62,380 bases of DNA, from positions 1-62,380 of the forward strand of contig NZ_QEKW01000023.1 of NCBI RefSeq assembly GCF_003096675.1, given 5' to 3'. The translations under genes were made by a program, and so were the position numbers. This stretch comes from Actinomycetospora cinnamomea. GTDB lineage: Bacteria; Actinomycetota; Actinomycetes; Mycobacteriales; Pseudonocardiaceae. Shown here one piece after another: positions 7,811-17,929 of the stretch; positions within the stretch are counted from its first letter, which is position 1, and every line of letters starts with the position of its first letter. The notes beneath the pieces are model-generated. The model worked only from the letters and a program-made list of their open reading frames with translations, searched no databases and was not told where the DNA came from.

Positions 7811-9400
7811 TTGCTCGTGCGGGTGACCGGAGTCGGACACGCGGGGATGCGATTCGAGACCGCGGGCGGCAGGGTGCTGTGCGACCCGTGGGTCAACCCG
7901 ACGTTCTTCGCGTCGTGGGTGCCGTTCCCGGACAACACGCACCTGGACTGGGACGCCCTCGGCGACTGCGACTACCTCTACGTCTCCCACCTGCACCGCG
8001 ACCACTTCGACGCGGACAACCTGCGCGACCACGTGTCCAAGGACGCGCGCGTCCTGTTGCCGGACTACCCCACCGACGAGCTCGAGAACGAGCTGCGCGC
8101 GCTGGGGTTCAAGCACTTCGTGCGCACCGAGTCGGGGGTGCCGCAGACCCTCGACGGTGGCCTGCGCTTCATGATCACGTCGCTGAAGGGCCCGGGCGAC
8201 GGCCCGATCGGCGACTCGGCGCTCTCCCTGGACGACGGGACGGCGCGCATCGTCAACCAGAACGACGCGCACCCGCTGGACATCCCGAAGCTGCTGGAGT
8301 TCGGGGCGTACGACGCGCACTTCACGCAGTTCTCCGGGGCGATCTGGTGGCCGATGGTCTACGACCTGCCCAAGGCCGCGAAGCGCGAGTTCGCCCGCCG
8401 CAAGCGCGTCGGCCAGGAGGACCGGGCGATGCGCTACATCCGCGAGGTCGGGGCGCCGCACGTCTTCCCGACCGCCGGCCCGCCCTGCTTCCTCGACGAC
8501 GAGCTGTTCCGCTGGAACGGGCTCGGCTTCGGCGACGTCGAGGGTGAGTCGATCTTCACCGACCAGTGGGAGTTCCTCGCGCGGATGCGCGAGCTCGGGC
8601 ACTCCGGCGGGCACCTGCTGCTACCGGGCACGACGGCCGAGCTCGGCCACGGCACGGTCTCCGACCTCACCCACCCGATCGGCGACGACGAGATCGAGAC
8701 GATCTTCCTCGACAAGGAGCGCTACCTGCGCGACTTCGCGGAGCGCTCGCGCCCGGCGATCGAGGCCCAGAAGGCCCGTTGGACGGCCCCGCAGCCGGAC
8801 ATCCTGCGCCAGCTCAAGGAGTGGATCGAGCCGCTGATGAAGCGCGCCGATCACATGTGTGACGGCATCGGCGGGCCGGTGCGGATGGACCTGCACGGCA
8901 TGCCCGAGGGCACGCCGGGCGTCGACGAGGACGGCACGCTGTCGCTGGCCTTCGACTTCACCGCCCGGGAGATCCGCGTCTGGGACGGCGAGAACTGCCG
9001 CTACCGCTGGGGCGTGCCGGCGACGCTGGTGGCGACCAACATCGCCACCGGCGAGGTCGACTGGTCGAACTCCCTGTTCCTCTCGGTGCGCTTCTCGGCG
9101 TCCCGCGTCGGCCAGTACAACGAGTACCTCTACACGTTCTTCAAGTGTCTGTCCGAGGAGCGGATGGACTACGTCGAGAACTGGTACGACGCCCAGAACG
9201 ACGACGGGCGCGACATCGAGCTCGACGGCTGGCGTGTCCAGGCCCGCTGCCCGCACCTGTCGGCGGACCTGTCGAAGTTCGGCTCCGTCGACGGCGACGT
9301 GCTCACCTGCACGCTGCACAACTGGAAGTTCAACCTCGCCACCGGACGCTGCCTGACCTCCGCAGGCCACGAGATCCGGGCCGAGAAGCTGGACGACTGA
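7811..9400 (+). CDS. Metallo-beta-lactamase fold protein with C-terminal Rieske domain
   Basis: A 529-residue fusion. Residues 1 to about 290 form an UlaG-like metallo-beta-lactamase domain with an intact metal motif (SHLHRDHFD) and GVGHAGMRFETAGG at the start. A middle region of about 180 residues is unassigned. Near residues 480-502 the motifs CPH and CTLH are spaced as in a Rieske [2Fe-2S] cluster. The same two domains occur in CMP-N-acetylneuraminate hydroxylase, but there, as I recall, the Rieske part is N-terminal. A redox or oxygenase role is likely; the substrate is unknown. TTG 7811 follows GGAGG; GTG 7817 is an alternative start. It lies 18 bp before dusB and may share its transcript. 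Confidence 0.85.
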   Translation: MLVRVTGVGHAGMRFETAGGRVLCDPWVNPTFFASWVPFPDNTHLDWDALGDCDYLYVSHLHRDHFDADNLRDHVSKDARVLLPDYPTDELENELRALGFKHFVRTESGVPQTLDGGLRFMITSLKGPGDGPIGDSALSLDDGTARIVNQNDAHPLDIPKLLEFGAYDAHFTQFSGAIWWPMVYDLPKAAKREFARRKRVGQEDRAMRYIREVGAPHVFPTAGPPCFLDDELFRWNGLGFGDVEGESIFTDQWEFLARMRELGHSGGHLLLPGTTAELGHGTVSDLTHPIGDDEIETIFLDKERYLRDFAERSRPAIEAQKARWTAPQPDILRQLKEWIEPLMKRADHMCDGIGGPVRMDLHGMPEGTPGVDEDGTLSLAFDFTAREIRVWDGENCRYRWGVPATLVATNIATGEVDWSNSLFLSVRFSASRVGQYNEYLYTFFKCLSEERMDYVENWYDAQNDDGRDIELDGWRVQARCPHLSADLSKFGSVDGDVLTCTLHNWKFNLATGRCLTSAGHEIRAEKLDD

Positions 9401-9418
9401 AGCTGGGAGACTGACACG

Positions 9419-10537
9419 GTGCTCCGCATCGGACCCCTCGAGCTCCCGACGCCGGTGGTGCTCGCGCCGATGGCGGGCATCACAGGAGTCGCGTTCCGCC
9501 GCCTGTGCCGCGAGCAGGGCGCCGGGCTCTACGTCTGCGAGATGATCACGGCGCGGGCGCTGGTGGAGCGCCACCCCGGCACCGCCGAGATGATCGCCTT
9601 CGACGCGGACGAGAAGCCCCGCTCGATGCAGCTCTACGGCGTCGACCCGGTGACGATCGGTCGCGCGGTCGACCGGATCGTCGACGAGGACCTCGCCGAC
9701 CACGTCGACCTCAACTTCGGCTGCCCGGTGCCCAAGGTGACGCGCCGCGGCGGGGGCGCGGCGCTGCCGTACAAGCGCCGGCTGTTCGCGTCGATCGTGC
9801 GCGCCGCGGTGACCGCCGCCGGACGGGGCGGGCTGCCGCTGACGGTGAAGATGCGCGTGGGCATCGACGACGACCACGTGACGTTCCTCGACGCCGGGCG
9901 CATCGCCGCCGCGGAGGGCGCGGCGTCCGTGGCCCTGCACGCGCGCACCGCGGCGCAGCGCTACTCCGGCCACGCCGACTGGGACCGCATCGCCGAGCTG
10001 CGCGACGCGCTGCCCGCCTCCACGCCCGTGCTCGGGAACGGGGACATCTTCGCGGCGACGGACGCCGTCGCGATGATGGAGAAGACCGGCTGCGACGGGG
10101 TCGTCGTCGGGCGCGGGTGCCTGGGGCGGCCGTGGCTGTTCGGTGAGCTGGAGGCAACGCTCGCGGGCCGGCCGCTGCCGACCCCGCCCTCGCTCGGCGA
10201 GGTCGCCGGGGTGATGCGCCGCCACGTGGAGCTGCTCATCGCCCATCACGGCGAGCGCAAGGGCGTGCGCGACGCCCGCAAGCACATGTCCTGGTACCTG
10301 CACGGGTTCGCGGTCGGCTCGGAGCTGCGCCGCGAGCTCGGGATGATCGACGGCCTCGAGCGCCTCGACGAGCTGCTCGCCCGGCTCGACCACGACCTGC
10401 CGTTCCCCGTCGACGCCGACGGCCCCCGGGGGCGCCAGGGTTCGCCGGGCCACGTCACCCTGCCCGAGGGCTGGCTCGACGACCCCGAGGACGACACCGT
10501 CCCGGCGGCCGCGGACGTCATGCACTCCGGCGGCTGA
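9419..10537 (+). CDS. dusB: tRNA-dihydrouridine synthase, DusB type
   Basis: A 372-residue flavoenzyme that reduces uridines in the tRNA D-loop with NADPH. An FMN-binding TIM barrel is evident: PTPVVLAPMAGITGVAFRRL at the start, LNFGCPVPKVTRRGGGAAL with the family's catalytic cysteine, VKMRVGIDD, LHARTAAQRYSGHADW, and NGDIF followed by GCDGVVVGRG for phosphate binding. The C-terminal helical tRNA-binding domain follows from about residue 250. Start GTG 9419 has GGGAG upstream. M. tuberculosis has its Dus protein at the equivalent position, beside the LCP gene. Length and motifs are typical, so the call is secure. Confidence 0.95.
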   Translation: MLRIGPLELPTPVVLAPMAGITGVAFRRLCREQGAGLYVCEMITARALVERHPGTAEMIAFDADEKPRSMQLYGVDPVTIGRAVDRIVDEDLADHVDLNFGCPVPKVTRRGGGAALPYKRRLFASIVRAAVTAAGRGGLPLTVKMRVGIDDDHVTFLDAGRIAAAEGAASVALHARTAAQRYSGHADWDRIAELRDALPASTPVLGNGDIFAATDAVAMMEKTGCDGVVVGRGCLGRPWLFGELEATLAGRPLPTPPSLGEVAGVMRRHVELLIAHHGERKGVRDARKHMSWYLHGFAVGSELRRELGMIDGLERLDELLARLDHDLPFPVDADGPRGRQGSPGHVTLPEGWLDDPEDDTVPAAADVMHSGG

Positions 10538-10762
10538 CGGCCACGCTTCGTACTCGTCGCCGGATCCCGTCACCGGCGGCGATCTTCGGCCGCCCCAGGA
10601 CCACCGTCGCGGGCGACTCAAGGTGGGCCGAACGGGTCGGCGCCCGACACGTTCACGCAGCGTCACCTGCGCCGGACGAGCGAAGTTGCTGGCGACGCGG
10701 TGGGTGAGCGTTACACGCGCGAGATCGGGGGCGACACTGGAGGCAGGACGGAGGTGGTGTGC

Positions 10763-11725
10763 GTGCGCCTGGCCGGGCTGCGCCCAGCACGCGGGAACGC
10801 GGCGGTGACGACCGCCGAGCCGGTGCCCGACATGGACGCCGAGGCGCCCGTCGTCGCGCCCTCGACCCCTGCGACGTCCGTCACCTGCGGTTTCCCCACC
10901 GCCCCGATCGTGGGGCTCGACGCGCTGCCGTCCCCGGTCTCCACCGCCGACGGCCGCACCGACCAGGCCCGGGCGCACGAGGCCGCCGCCGAGGTGCTCG
11001 CCGACCGCGGCGACTGGCGCCGCGCCTACCAGCACCTCAAGGCCGCCGTCTCGCTCGTGCGCGACGAGCGGACGCTGCCGAGCGGGGTGCCCGACCAGTT
11101 ACGCCTCGAGGTCGACCGTCTCCGCCGCGAGCGGGCCGAGGCGCGCGAGCAGAGCCGCCGCGACAGCCTCACGGCGACGTGGAACCGGCGCTACCTCGAC
11201 GAGCGGCTCGGCACGCTGCGTGGCGATCCCGGGGCCGACGCGCCGGTGTGCGTGGCGCTCGCGGACGTCGACCACTTCAAGCAGGTGAACGACACCCACG
11301 GGCACGCCCTCGGCGACGAGGTGCTGCGCCGACTGGTCGACGTCATGAGCGAGGACCTCCCGGAGGACGGCTTCTGCGCGCGCTACGGCGGCGAGGAGTT
11401 CGCGCTCGTGCTGCCCGGCCTCGCGCCCGCCGACGCGGTGCGGGTGTGCGAGGAGGCGCGTGCCCGGGTGGACGCGCACCCGTGGCACGAGGTCGCCGCC
11501 GACCTGCGCGTCACCGTCAGCGTCGGGGTCGCGTGCCTCGACGACGGCACGCGGCCCGGCGCGCCGGGCCTCGACGCCGCCGACTCGCTGCTCTACGTCG
11601 CCAAGCGCGCCGGGCGGAACGCCGTCGCGTTCCGCGACGCCGAGGGCACGGTCCGGCTCGCGGGAGCCGCCGCCGGGCGCCGCGGCATCGAGGCCGCCGC
11701 CCGGCGGGCCTTCCCCGCGTCCTGA
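10763..11725 (+). CDS. Diguanylate cyclase (GGDEF), probably soluble
   Basis: A protein of about 320 residues. Residues 60-105 form a short helical region that looks like a TPR-type pair (HEAAAEVLADRGDWRRAYQH). A coiled coil leads into a GGDEF domain at about 140-300: SLTATWNRRYLDERL, DVDHFKQVNDTHGHALGDE, active site RYGGEEF near residue 210, and YVAKRAGRN. The active-site signature is intact, so cyclic-di-GMP synthesis is expected. The inhibitory RxxD site usually found just before GGEEF is missing (the residues are PEDGFCA). No membrane segment is seen. I chose GTG 10763, eight bases after GGAGG; the frame is open from 10700. Confidence 0.85.
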   Translation: MRLAGLRPARGNAAVTTAEPVPDMDAEAPVVAPSTPATSVTCGFPTAPIVGLDALPSPVSTADGRTDQARAHEAAAEVLADRGDWRRAYQHLKAAVSLVRDERTLPSGVPDQLRLEVDRLRRERAEAREQSRRDSLTATWNRRYLDERLGTLRGDPGADAPVCVALADVDHFKQVNDTHGHALGDEVLRRLVDVMSEDLPEDGFCARYGGEEFALVLPGLAPADAVRVCEEARARVDAHPWHEVAADLRVTVSVGVACLDDGTRPGAPGLDAADSLLYVAKRAGRNAVAFRDAEGTVRLAGAAAGRRGIEAAARRAFPAS

Positions 11726-11946
11726 GCAACGGCCCCCGATCGTGCGGGTCCCTGAGCCGAACCTGAACACCAGGGTGGCCGAAAGGCTCGTCCCGATCGC
11801 CCGGTCGGGTGGTGTCCGTTGTGTCCGGAGCCCCGCGTGGCGTAGTGGCCCCGGACGTGACCAGGCCGTGACGCGCCGTACGATCCGCCTGCTGACCTCC
11901 CCGAGCCGCGGCACCGCGGCCGACGTCACGAGCCGCGAGGAGATCC

Positions 11947-14283
11947 GTGACCGACGACCGCGCCGGTGACCCGGCCCGGGGCCCACGCCCCGGGACCGCC
12001 GGGGCCGACGACGATCGGGCGTCCGGCTCCCGTCCGGGCCCGCCGTCGGTGCCGTTCCGCATCCCCGTCGCCGGTCCCGCCGCATCCCCCGCGCGCAGCG
12101 GGCGGTCGCCGACGATGGTGCCGTTGACCCGCCGGCGCGGTCCGCGTCTCGGGCTGCGCCCGCCCGGCGCCGCGCTCGTCACGGCGCCGACCCCCACGCC
12201 GGCCCCCACTGCGACCCCCACTGCAAGCCCCACTGCAACCCCCACTGCGGCCGAGTCCGCGGCCGAGCCCGGGCCGATCGAGACGGTCGCGGGGCCGGAA
12301 CGCTCGCCCGTCGATGCCGTCACCGTGCCCGCGGATCGCCTCCCGATGCCGGCCGGTGGTCGCGCGCCGTCGCACACGCCCGAGCCGGTCCGTCCGACCG
12401 GGCCTCACCGCGACCCGGAACCGGTTGCGGCGGCCGAGCCGGTGCCCCCACCCCGGCCGGTCGTGGCGGCCACCGTGGTGACGCGCCCACCCGCCCCGCC
12501 CGTGCCTGCCACCGTGATCGCCCGCCCGGTCGAGGAGGCTCCCGAGCAGCCGGCGCCCGAGGAGCCCGCCGGCCCCGACGCGCCCGGGGCGCCGGAGCCC
12601 GGCGAGCTCCCCGGCGTCGAACCCCGTCGCGCCACCGAGGCCCGGGTGGACCAGACGGAGTGGGCGGCGACGTCGGCGGTGCTCGCGTCGCTCGGCGCGC
12701 GGCTCGCGACCTGGCGGCGGCGCTGGCCCTGGCCCCGGACGCTGCGCCTGCTCACGGCGACGTGCGCGGTACTCGTCCTCGTGGTGTGCGGCCTGGGGTG
12801 GGGCGCGGCGTCGTGGGTCGAGGCCGCCGTGCGGCAGATCGGCGCGCTCGACCCCGACTCGCCGGCCATCCAGGACGCGGCGTCCCAGGTCGGCGACCAG
12901 AACTTCCTCGTCGTCGGCTCCGACAGCCGCGCCGGCGCCGCGGCGGAGGACGCGGGTGACACGGCGGACGTGCCCGGCGCGCGCACCGACACGATCATGG
13001 TGGTGCACGTCCCCGAGGACCGGTCCGCGGTCACCGTGGTGTCGTTCCCGCGCGATCTCGAGATCACCCGGCCCGCGTGCGAGCGCTGGGACCCGGTCAG
13101 CGGCGCGTACTCCCCCCAGGTGCTGCCGCCCGCGCCGCGGGTGAAGCTCAACACGGCCTACGCCGCCGGCGGGCCGCGCTGCGTCACCCGCGCGGTCCAG
13201 GAGCTCTCCGGTCTCGCCGTGAACCGCTTCCTCGGCGTGGACTTCCACGGCTTCGAGGGCATGGTCGACGCCGTGCACGGGGTGCCGATCTGCGTCGAGC
13301 GGCCCGTCACCGACTCCGTGCTCGGCCCGATCGTCCCGCAGGCCGGGCCCACGGTGCTGACCGGGCGCCAGGCCCTCGACTTCGTCCGGGCGCGGCACGT
13401 CGAGGGCGACCCGTCGAGCGACTACGGCCGCATCCAGCGCCAGCAGCGATTCCTCGGCGCGCTGCTGCGCTCGGTGCTCTCCGCCGGGACGCTGCTCGAC
13501 CCCGGCCGGCTCGAGGGGCTCGTCGAGGCGGTCTCCCGGTCGACGTTCGGGGAGAACGTCGGGTCCGACCAGCTGCTCGCGCTCTCCCAGTCGCTCGGCA
13601 GCCTCGACCCGCGCACGGTCACCTTCGTCACGGTGCCCACGACCGGCGTCCCGAACGAGCGCGGCAACGAGGTGCTGCGCCGGGGCGAGGAGCGCGCCCT
13701 GTTCTCGGCGCTCATCGACGACCGGCCGCTGCCCGGCGCGGGTGGCCCGGTGCCTGCCGCGCCGGCCCCCGTCGACGTGCGGCTGGTCGACGCCCGCTCG
13801 CCCGCCGGGGAGTCGGCCGACGACGGCGACGGGTCCTCCGACGGGTCGTCGTCCGACGACGGTGGCCGCGGGAGCAGCGACGACCGGAGCAGCGACGACG
13901 GGACCGACGACGATGACGACGGTGACGACGGTGAGGCGCTGCGCTTCGCCGCGCCGGCCGCGGACGGCCCGTCGACCGGGGCCGTCGCCGAGCGCCTTCG
14001 TACCGCCGGGTTCGGCGTGGTGACCGATCGCGGCCGTACGACGGGTACGGGCTCCGCCACGACGATCCGCTACTCCCCGGACCAGGCGGCCGCGGCGTCC
14101 GCGCTGTCGTCCGCGGTGCCGGACGCGGCGCTGGACCCGACCGCGACCGTCCCGGGCACGCTCGTGCTGACCCTGGGCGACGACTTCGACGGCACGGTGC
14201 GCTCGGGCGCCGCCCCGAGCGGCGCCGGGGCGAACGCGCCGGTCAACCCGGCCATCACCGCCGCCGACGCGTCCTGCACCTAG
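11947..14283 (+). CDS. LytR-CpsA-Psr (LCP) family cell-wall ligase with LytR_C domain
   Basis: A 778-residue membrane-anchored protein. The first 260 residues are a Pro/Ala-rich cytoplasmic part with 12-bp repeats near 12200-12245 (TPTATPT pattern). A single membrane segment ([19 protein letters not shown]) lies near 268-288. The LCP catalytic domain (about 318-560) follows: [48 protein letters not shown], and [12 protein letters not shown] with the conserved arginines. LCP enzymes attach polyprenyl-linked glycopolymers such as arabinogalactan to peptidoglycan. A LytR_C domain begins at about 608 (PVDVRLVDA) and resumes at about 665; between them is a 45-residue Asp/Ser insertion. GTG 11947 follows GAGGAGATC. 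It is the counterpart of the LCP gene near dus in mycobacteria. Confidence 0.9.
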   Translation: MTDDRAGDPARGPRPGTAGADDDRASGSRPGPPSVPFRIPVAGPAASPARSGRSPTMVPLTRRRGPRLGLRPPGAALVTAPTPTPAPTATPTASPTATPTAAESAAEPGPIETVAGPERSPVDAVTVPADRLPMPAGGRAPSHTPEPVRPTGPHRDPEPVAAAEPVPPPRPVVAATVVTRPPAPPVPATVIARPVEEAPEQPAPEEPAGPDAPGAPEPGELPGVEPRRATEARVDQTEWAATSAVLASLGARLATWRRRWPWPRTLRLLTATCAVLVLVVCGLGWGAASWVEAAVRQIGALDPDSPAIQDAASQVGDQNFLVVGSDSRAGAAAEDAGDTADVPGARTDTIMVVHVPEDRSAVTVVSFPRDLEITRPACERWDPVSGAYSPQVLPPAPRVKLNTAYAAGGPRCVTRAVQELSGLAVNRFLGVDFHGFEGMVDAVHGVPICVERPVTDSVLGPIVPQAGPTVLTGRQALDFVRARHVEGDPSSDYGRIQRQQRFLGALLRSVLSAGTLLDPGRLEGLVEAVSRSTFGENVGSDQLLALSQSLGSLDPRTVTFVTVPTTGVPNERGNEVLRRGEERALFSALIDDRPLPGAGGPVPAAPAPVDVRLVDARSPAGESADDGDGSSDGSSSDDGGRGSSDDRSSDDGTDDDDDGDDGEALRFAAPAADGPSTGAVAERLRTAGFGVVTDRGRTTGTGSATTIRYSPDQAAAASALSSAVPDAALDPTATVPGTLVLTLGDDFDGTVRSGAAPSGAGANAPVNPAITAADASCT

Positions 14284-14288
14284 ATCAC

Positions 14289-14310
14289 GTTCATCCGCGG
14301 TTCACGCCGT
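14289..14310 (+). promoter_or_regulatory. PHO box upstream of phoU
   Basis: GTTCATCCGCG (14289-14299) and GTTCACGCCGT (14300-14310) are 11-bp direct repeats matching the PhoP-binding units of actinomycetes (GTTCA at an 11-bp period). The site lies 40 bp before the phoU start codon. The same arrangement precedes pstS. Confidence 0.65.
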
Positions 14311-14350
14311 GGTCGGGTCCGCGACCGGGCACCCGCGTAGGTTGCGCGGC

Positions 14351-15007
14351 ATGCGCACGGCCTATCACGAGAAGCTCGACGCCCTGTCGGGCGAGCTCGC
14401 CGAGATGTCCCTGATGGCCGGCGAGGCCATGAAGAAGGCGACGACCGCCCTGCTCGAGGGGGACCTCGACCTCGCCGAGGAGGTCATCTCCTCCGACACG
14501 AAGATCGACGCGCTGCGCAGCCAGGCCGAGGAGCAGGCGTTCGGACTGCTCGCCCTGCAGGCGCCCGTCGCCGGCGACCTCCGCTCCGTCATCGCCGCCA
14601 TCCACTCGGCCGGCGACCTCGAGCGCATGGGCGACCTGGCCCTGCACGTCGCCAAGGCGGCGCGGCGCCGCCACCCGGTGAAGGTCCTGCCGGACGACGT
14701 CGCCCCGTACTTCGCCGAGATGGGCCGCGTCGCCCTCGACCTCGCGCAGGACGCCCGGCAGGTCATCCTCACGCGCGACATCGAGCTCGCGTTCACGATG
14801 GAGTCCGACGACGACGCCATGGACGACCTGCACCGCCACCTGTTCACGGTGCTGCTGAGCAAGGAGTGGCCGAACGGCGTCGCCCCGGCCATCGACGTGA
14901 CCCTGCTGGGCCGCTTCTACGAGCGCTTCGCCGACCACGCCGTGGCCGTCGCCCGCCGCGTCGTCTTCATGGTCACGGGCAAGATGCCCAACACCCCCGA
15001 GGCGTGA
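14351..15007 (+). CDS. phoU: Phosphate signalling regulator PhoU
   Basis: A 218-residue all-helical protein with two three-helix PhoU repeats. Each has the metal-binding E/DxxxD-type pattern: one around [19 protein letters not shown], the other around [19 protein letters not shown]. It starts [19 protein letters not shown], typical of the family. PhoU links the Pst transporter to the PhoR/PhoP two-component system and keeps the regulon off when phosphate is plentiful. It faces the pstSCAB operon across a terminator and has its own PHO box. ATG 14351 is the first start that gives the normal N-terminus. Confidence 0.95.
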   Translation: MRTAYHEKLDALSGELAEMSLMAGEAMKKATTALLEGDLDLAEEVISSDTKIDALRSQAEEQAFGLLALQAPVAGDLRSVIAAIHSAGDLERMGDLALHVAKAARRRHPVKVLPDDVAPYFAEMGRVALDLAQDARQVILTRDIELAFTMESDDDAMDDLHRHLFTVLLSKEWPNGVAPAIDVTLLGRFYERFADHAVAVARRVVFMVTGKMPNTPEA

Positions 15008-15020
15008 GGCGAGCACGACG

Positions 15021-15052
15021 GAGCCCCTCCCGCCGCCGGCGGGAGGGGCTCT
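15021..15052. terminator. Bidirectional terminator between phoU and pstB
   Basis: GAGCCCCTCCCGCC (15021-15034) and GGCGGGAGGGGCTC (15039-15052) pair perfectly over 14 bp around a GCCG loop. It begins 13 bp after the phoU stop and also lies downstream of convergent pstB. Confidence 0.85.
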
Positions 15053-15078
15053 CGTGTGTGATCAACGGGGACTTCGGC

Positions 15079-15113
15079 CGCGTAGAGGCAGCGAACAGCG
15101 CGTTCGCTGCCTC
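15079..15113. repeat. Dispersed palindromic repeat, family A, copy 1
   Basis: GAGGCAGCGAAC (15085-15096) and GTTCGCTGCCTC (15102-15113) form a perfect 12-bp stem with loop AGCGC. The 32-nt core 15079-15110 recurs at 38857-38888 with one base difference. Both copies sit just beyond the 3' ends of convergent gene pairs. Here it is seven bases from the pstB stop codon. Confidence 0.8.
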
Positions 15114-15119
15114 CCGCGC

Positions 15120-15896
<777 letters not shown>

Positions 15897-15918
15897 CGGA
15901 GGAGTGACCGCCCGTTCC

Positions 15919-16830
15919 TTACTTGGGGATCGCGGAGTAGCGCGAGAGCAGGCTCGCACCCACCTGGAAGATCATGATGATGATGATGAGGGTCAGCGCC
16001 GCGCCCCAGATGCGGTACGACCCGGCCGCCTCGGGGTTGGCGAGCTCGCTGTACATCAGCAGGGGCAACGAGGCCATGTTGCCGCCGAACGGGTCGTAGT
16101 TGATGGCCCGTGAGTAGCCGACCAGGACGAGCACCGGGGCGGTCTCCCCCATGATGCGCGCGATCGCGAGCATCACGCCGGTCACCGTGCCGGAGAAGGC
16201 CGTCGGCAGGACGATGCGCAGGATCGTCTTCCACTTCGGGATGCCCAGCGCGTAGGCCGACTCCCGGAGGCGGTCGGGCACCAGGCGCAGCATCTCCTCG
16301 GTGTTGCGGATGACCACCGGGAGCATGAGCAGCACGAGCGCCAGCGACACCATGAAGGCACTCTGCGGCGCCCCGAGGATCGAGATGAACGCGGCGAAGA
16401 TGAACAGGGCCGCGACGATCGACGGCACGCCCGCGAGGATGTCGACCATGAAGCTCGTGGTGCGCGCCAACGGACCCCTGCCGTACTCGACCAGGTAGAT
16501 CGCCGCACCGATCCCGATCGGGACGGCGATCAGCGTCGCGATCAGTGCCTGGATGAGCGTGCCGTAGATCGCGTGGTACACGCCGCCGCCGAAGGACTCC
16601 GGCAGGATCCCGGACAGCGAGTTGCCCCACCAGGTCGCCGAGACGATCGCGGGGGCGCCCCGCGCGACCACCGTGACCAGCACCCAGATCAGCGGCACGA
16701 CGGCGATGAGGAACGCCAGCGTGACCAGGACGGTGGAGGCCCGGTCCTTGAACCTGCGCGATGCGCTGATCGTCCTGGTCGACGGTTCCGCGGCCGGGCG
16801 GTCGAGGTCGGAGTCGGTGGCAGTGGCCAT
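15919..16830 (-). CDS. pstA: Phosphate ABC transporter permease PstA
   Basis: A 303-residue permease with six predicted membrane segments, the first at [20 protein letters not shown]. The cytoplasmic EAA loop ([20 protein letters not shown]) contacts PstB, and [13 protein letters not shown] is typical of PstA. It forms the membrane channel with PstC. Its ATG overlaps the last base of the pstC stop codon, so translation is coupled. A charged, Ser/Thr-rich N-terminal extension of about 35 residues precedes the first segment. Confidence 0.96.
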   Translation of the reverse strand: MATATDSDLDRPAAEPSTRTISASRRFKDRASTVLVTLAFLIAVVPLIWVLVTVVARGAPAIVSATWWGNSLSGILPESFGGGVYHAIYGTLIQALIATLIAVPIGIGAAIYLVEYGRGPLARTTSFMVDILAGVPSIVAALFIFAAFISILGAPQSAFMVSLALVLLMLPVVIRNTEEMLRLVPDRLRESAYALGIPKWKTILRIVLPTAFSGTVTGVMLAIARIMGETAPVLVLVGYSRAINYDPFGGNMASLPLLMYSELANPEAAGSYRIWGAALTLIIIIMIFQVGASLLSRYSAIPK

Positions 16831-17852
16831 CAGCCGTTCACCTTCCCACCGGCGATGAGGCGCGCCAGCGCGTTGACGATGAAGGTCAGGACGAACAGGA
16901 CGAGGCCGGCGGAGATGTAGGCCCCCGTCGGCAGCGGCTGGCTGAACTCCGAGGCCGCCGACGCGATGAGCGAGGCGAACGTGTAGCCGCCGTCGAAGAG
17001 GCTGAAGCCCATCGGCGAGGTGGACGCGCGGATCACGATGAGGACCGCGATCGTCTCGCCGAGCGCACGTCCCAGCCCCAGCATCGAGCCCGCGATGTAC
17101 CCGCTGCGCCCATAGGGCAGCGTGGCCATCTTGATGACCTCCCACCGCGTCGCCCCGAGCGCCTTCGCCGCCTCGATCTGGAAGCGGGGGGTCTGGGCGA
17201 ACACCTCGCGGGTGACCGCGGTGACGATCGGCAGGATCATCACGGCCAGGACCACGCCGCCGGTGAAGATCGTGCCGGAGAGGACCGGCAGGTTGCCGTC
17301 GGCGAAGAGGAAGATCCATCCGAGGTTGGCGTTCAGCCACTCGGCGATCGGCAGGATGGCCGGGGCCAGGACGAGGATGCCCCACAGGCCGTAGATGATC
17401 GACGGCACGGCGGCCAGCAGGTCGACGATGTAGGCGAACGGGCGCGCGAGCGCCCTCGGCGCGTAGTTCGTGAGGAACAGCGCGACGCCCAGCGCGATCG
17501 GCATGGCCAGGACCAGCGCGAACACCGACGAGAACATCGTCACCAGGAAGATGTCCCGGATACCGAAGGCCAGGTTGTCCGGGTCGCCGGTGTTGAACGA
17601 CGGGAACGTGAGGAAGTCGGCCTGGTTGGCCAGGAGCGACGGGACGGCCTGGATCAGCAGGAACACGCCGATCGCGGCGATGGCGGCGACGACGAGGACG
17701 CCGGAGCCGGTGGTCAGGGACCGGAAGATCGTCTCGCCACGCCGGGACGACGGGCGCCGCCGGGTGCCGGGAGGTGGAGCGGGGACGCCGGGGCTCGACG
17801 CCGGCCCGCTGTCGGTCTCGGACGGGGCCCGTTGGTCGATGCGCTCGCTCAC
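16830..17852 (-). CDS. pstC: Phosphate ABC transporter permease PstC
   Basis: A protein of about 340 residues with six membrane segments (first: [20 protein letters not shown]). The EAA loop reads [20 protein letters not shown] and is followed by [17 protein letters not shown], diagnostic for PstC. A 45-residue Pro/Ser/Arg-rich cytoplasmic tail precedes the first segment. I chose GTG 17852, behind GAGGAGG with a longish spacer; the frame is open to 17933. It is coupled to pstA by a one-base overlap. A strong hairpin separates it from pstS. Confidence 0.94.
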   Translation of the reverse strand: MSERIDQRAPSETDSGPASSPGVPAPPPGTRRRPSSRRGETIFRSLTTGSGVLVVAAIAAIGVFLLIQAVPSLLANQADFLTFPSFNTGDPDNLAFGIRDIFLVTMFSSVFALVLAMPIALGVALFLTNYAPRALARPFAYIVDLLAAVPSIIYGLWGILVLAPAILPIAEWLNANLGWIFLFADGNLPVLSGTIFTGGVVLAVMILPIVTAVTREVFAQTPRFQIEAAKALGATRWEVIKMATLPYGRSGYIAGSMLGLGRALGETIAVLIVIRASTSPMGFSLFDGGYTFASLIASAASEFSQPLPTGAYISAGLVLFVLTFIVNALARLIAGGKVNG

Positions 17853-17887
17853 CCTCGGGTCATCCTCCTCGGTCGTGGGAGACGGGG

Positions 17888-17924
17888 CGGCCGCGGCCCG
17901 CCGGGGTCGGGCGGGCCGCGGCCG
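17888..17924 (-). terminator. Intercistronic hairpin between pstS and pstC
   Basis: CGGCCGCGGCCCGCC (17888-17902) and GGCGGGCCGCGGCCG (17910-17924) pair perfectly over 15 bp with a 7-nt loop. It starts six bases after the pstS stop. It probably stops or protects most pstS transcripts, so that binding protein outnumbers permease, as known for other periplasmic-binding-protein operons. Confidence 0.75.
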
Positions 17925-17929
17925 GCGCG

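Noticed and set aside
8621..11035. Very long minus-strand open frame (804 codons)
   Set aside because: It is the antisense shadow of the MBL-Rieske, dusB and GGDEF genes, full of Arg/His/Val-rich sequence with no domain; such shadows are normal at this GC content.
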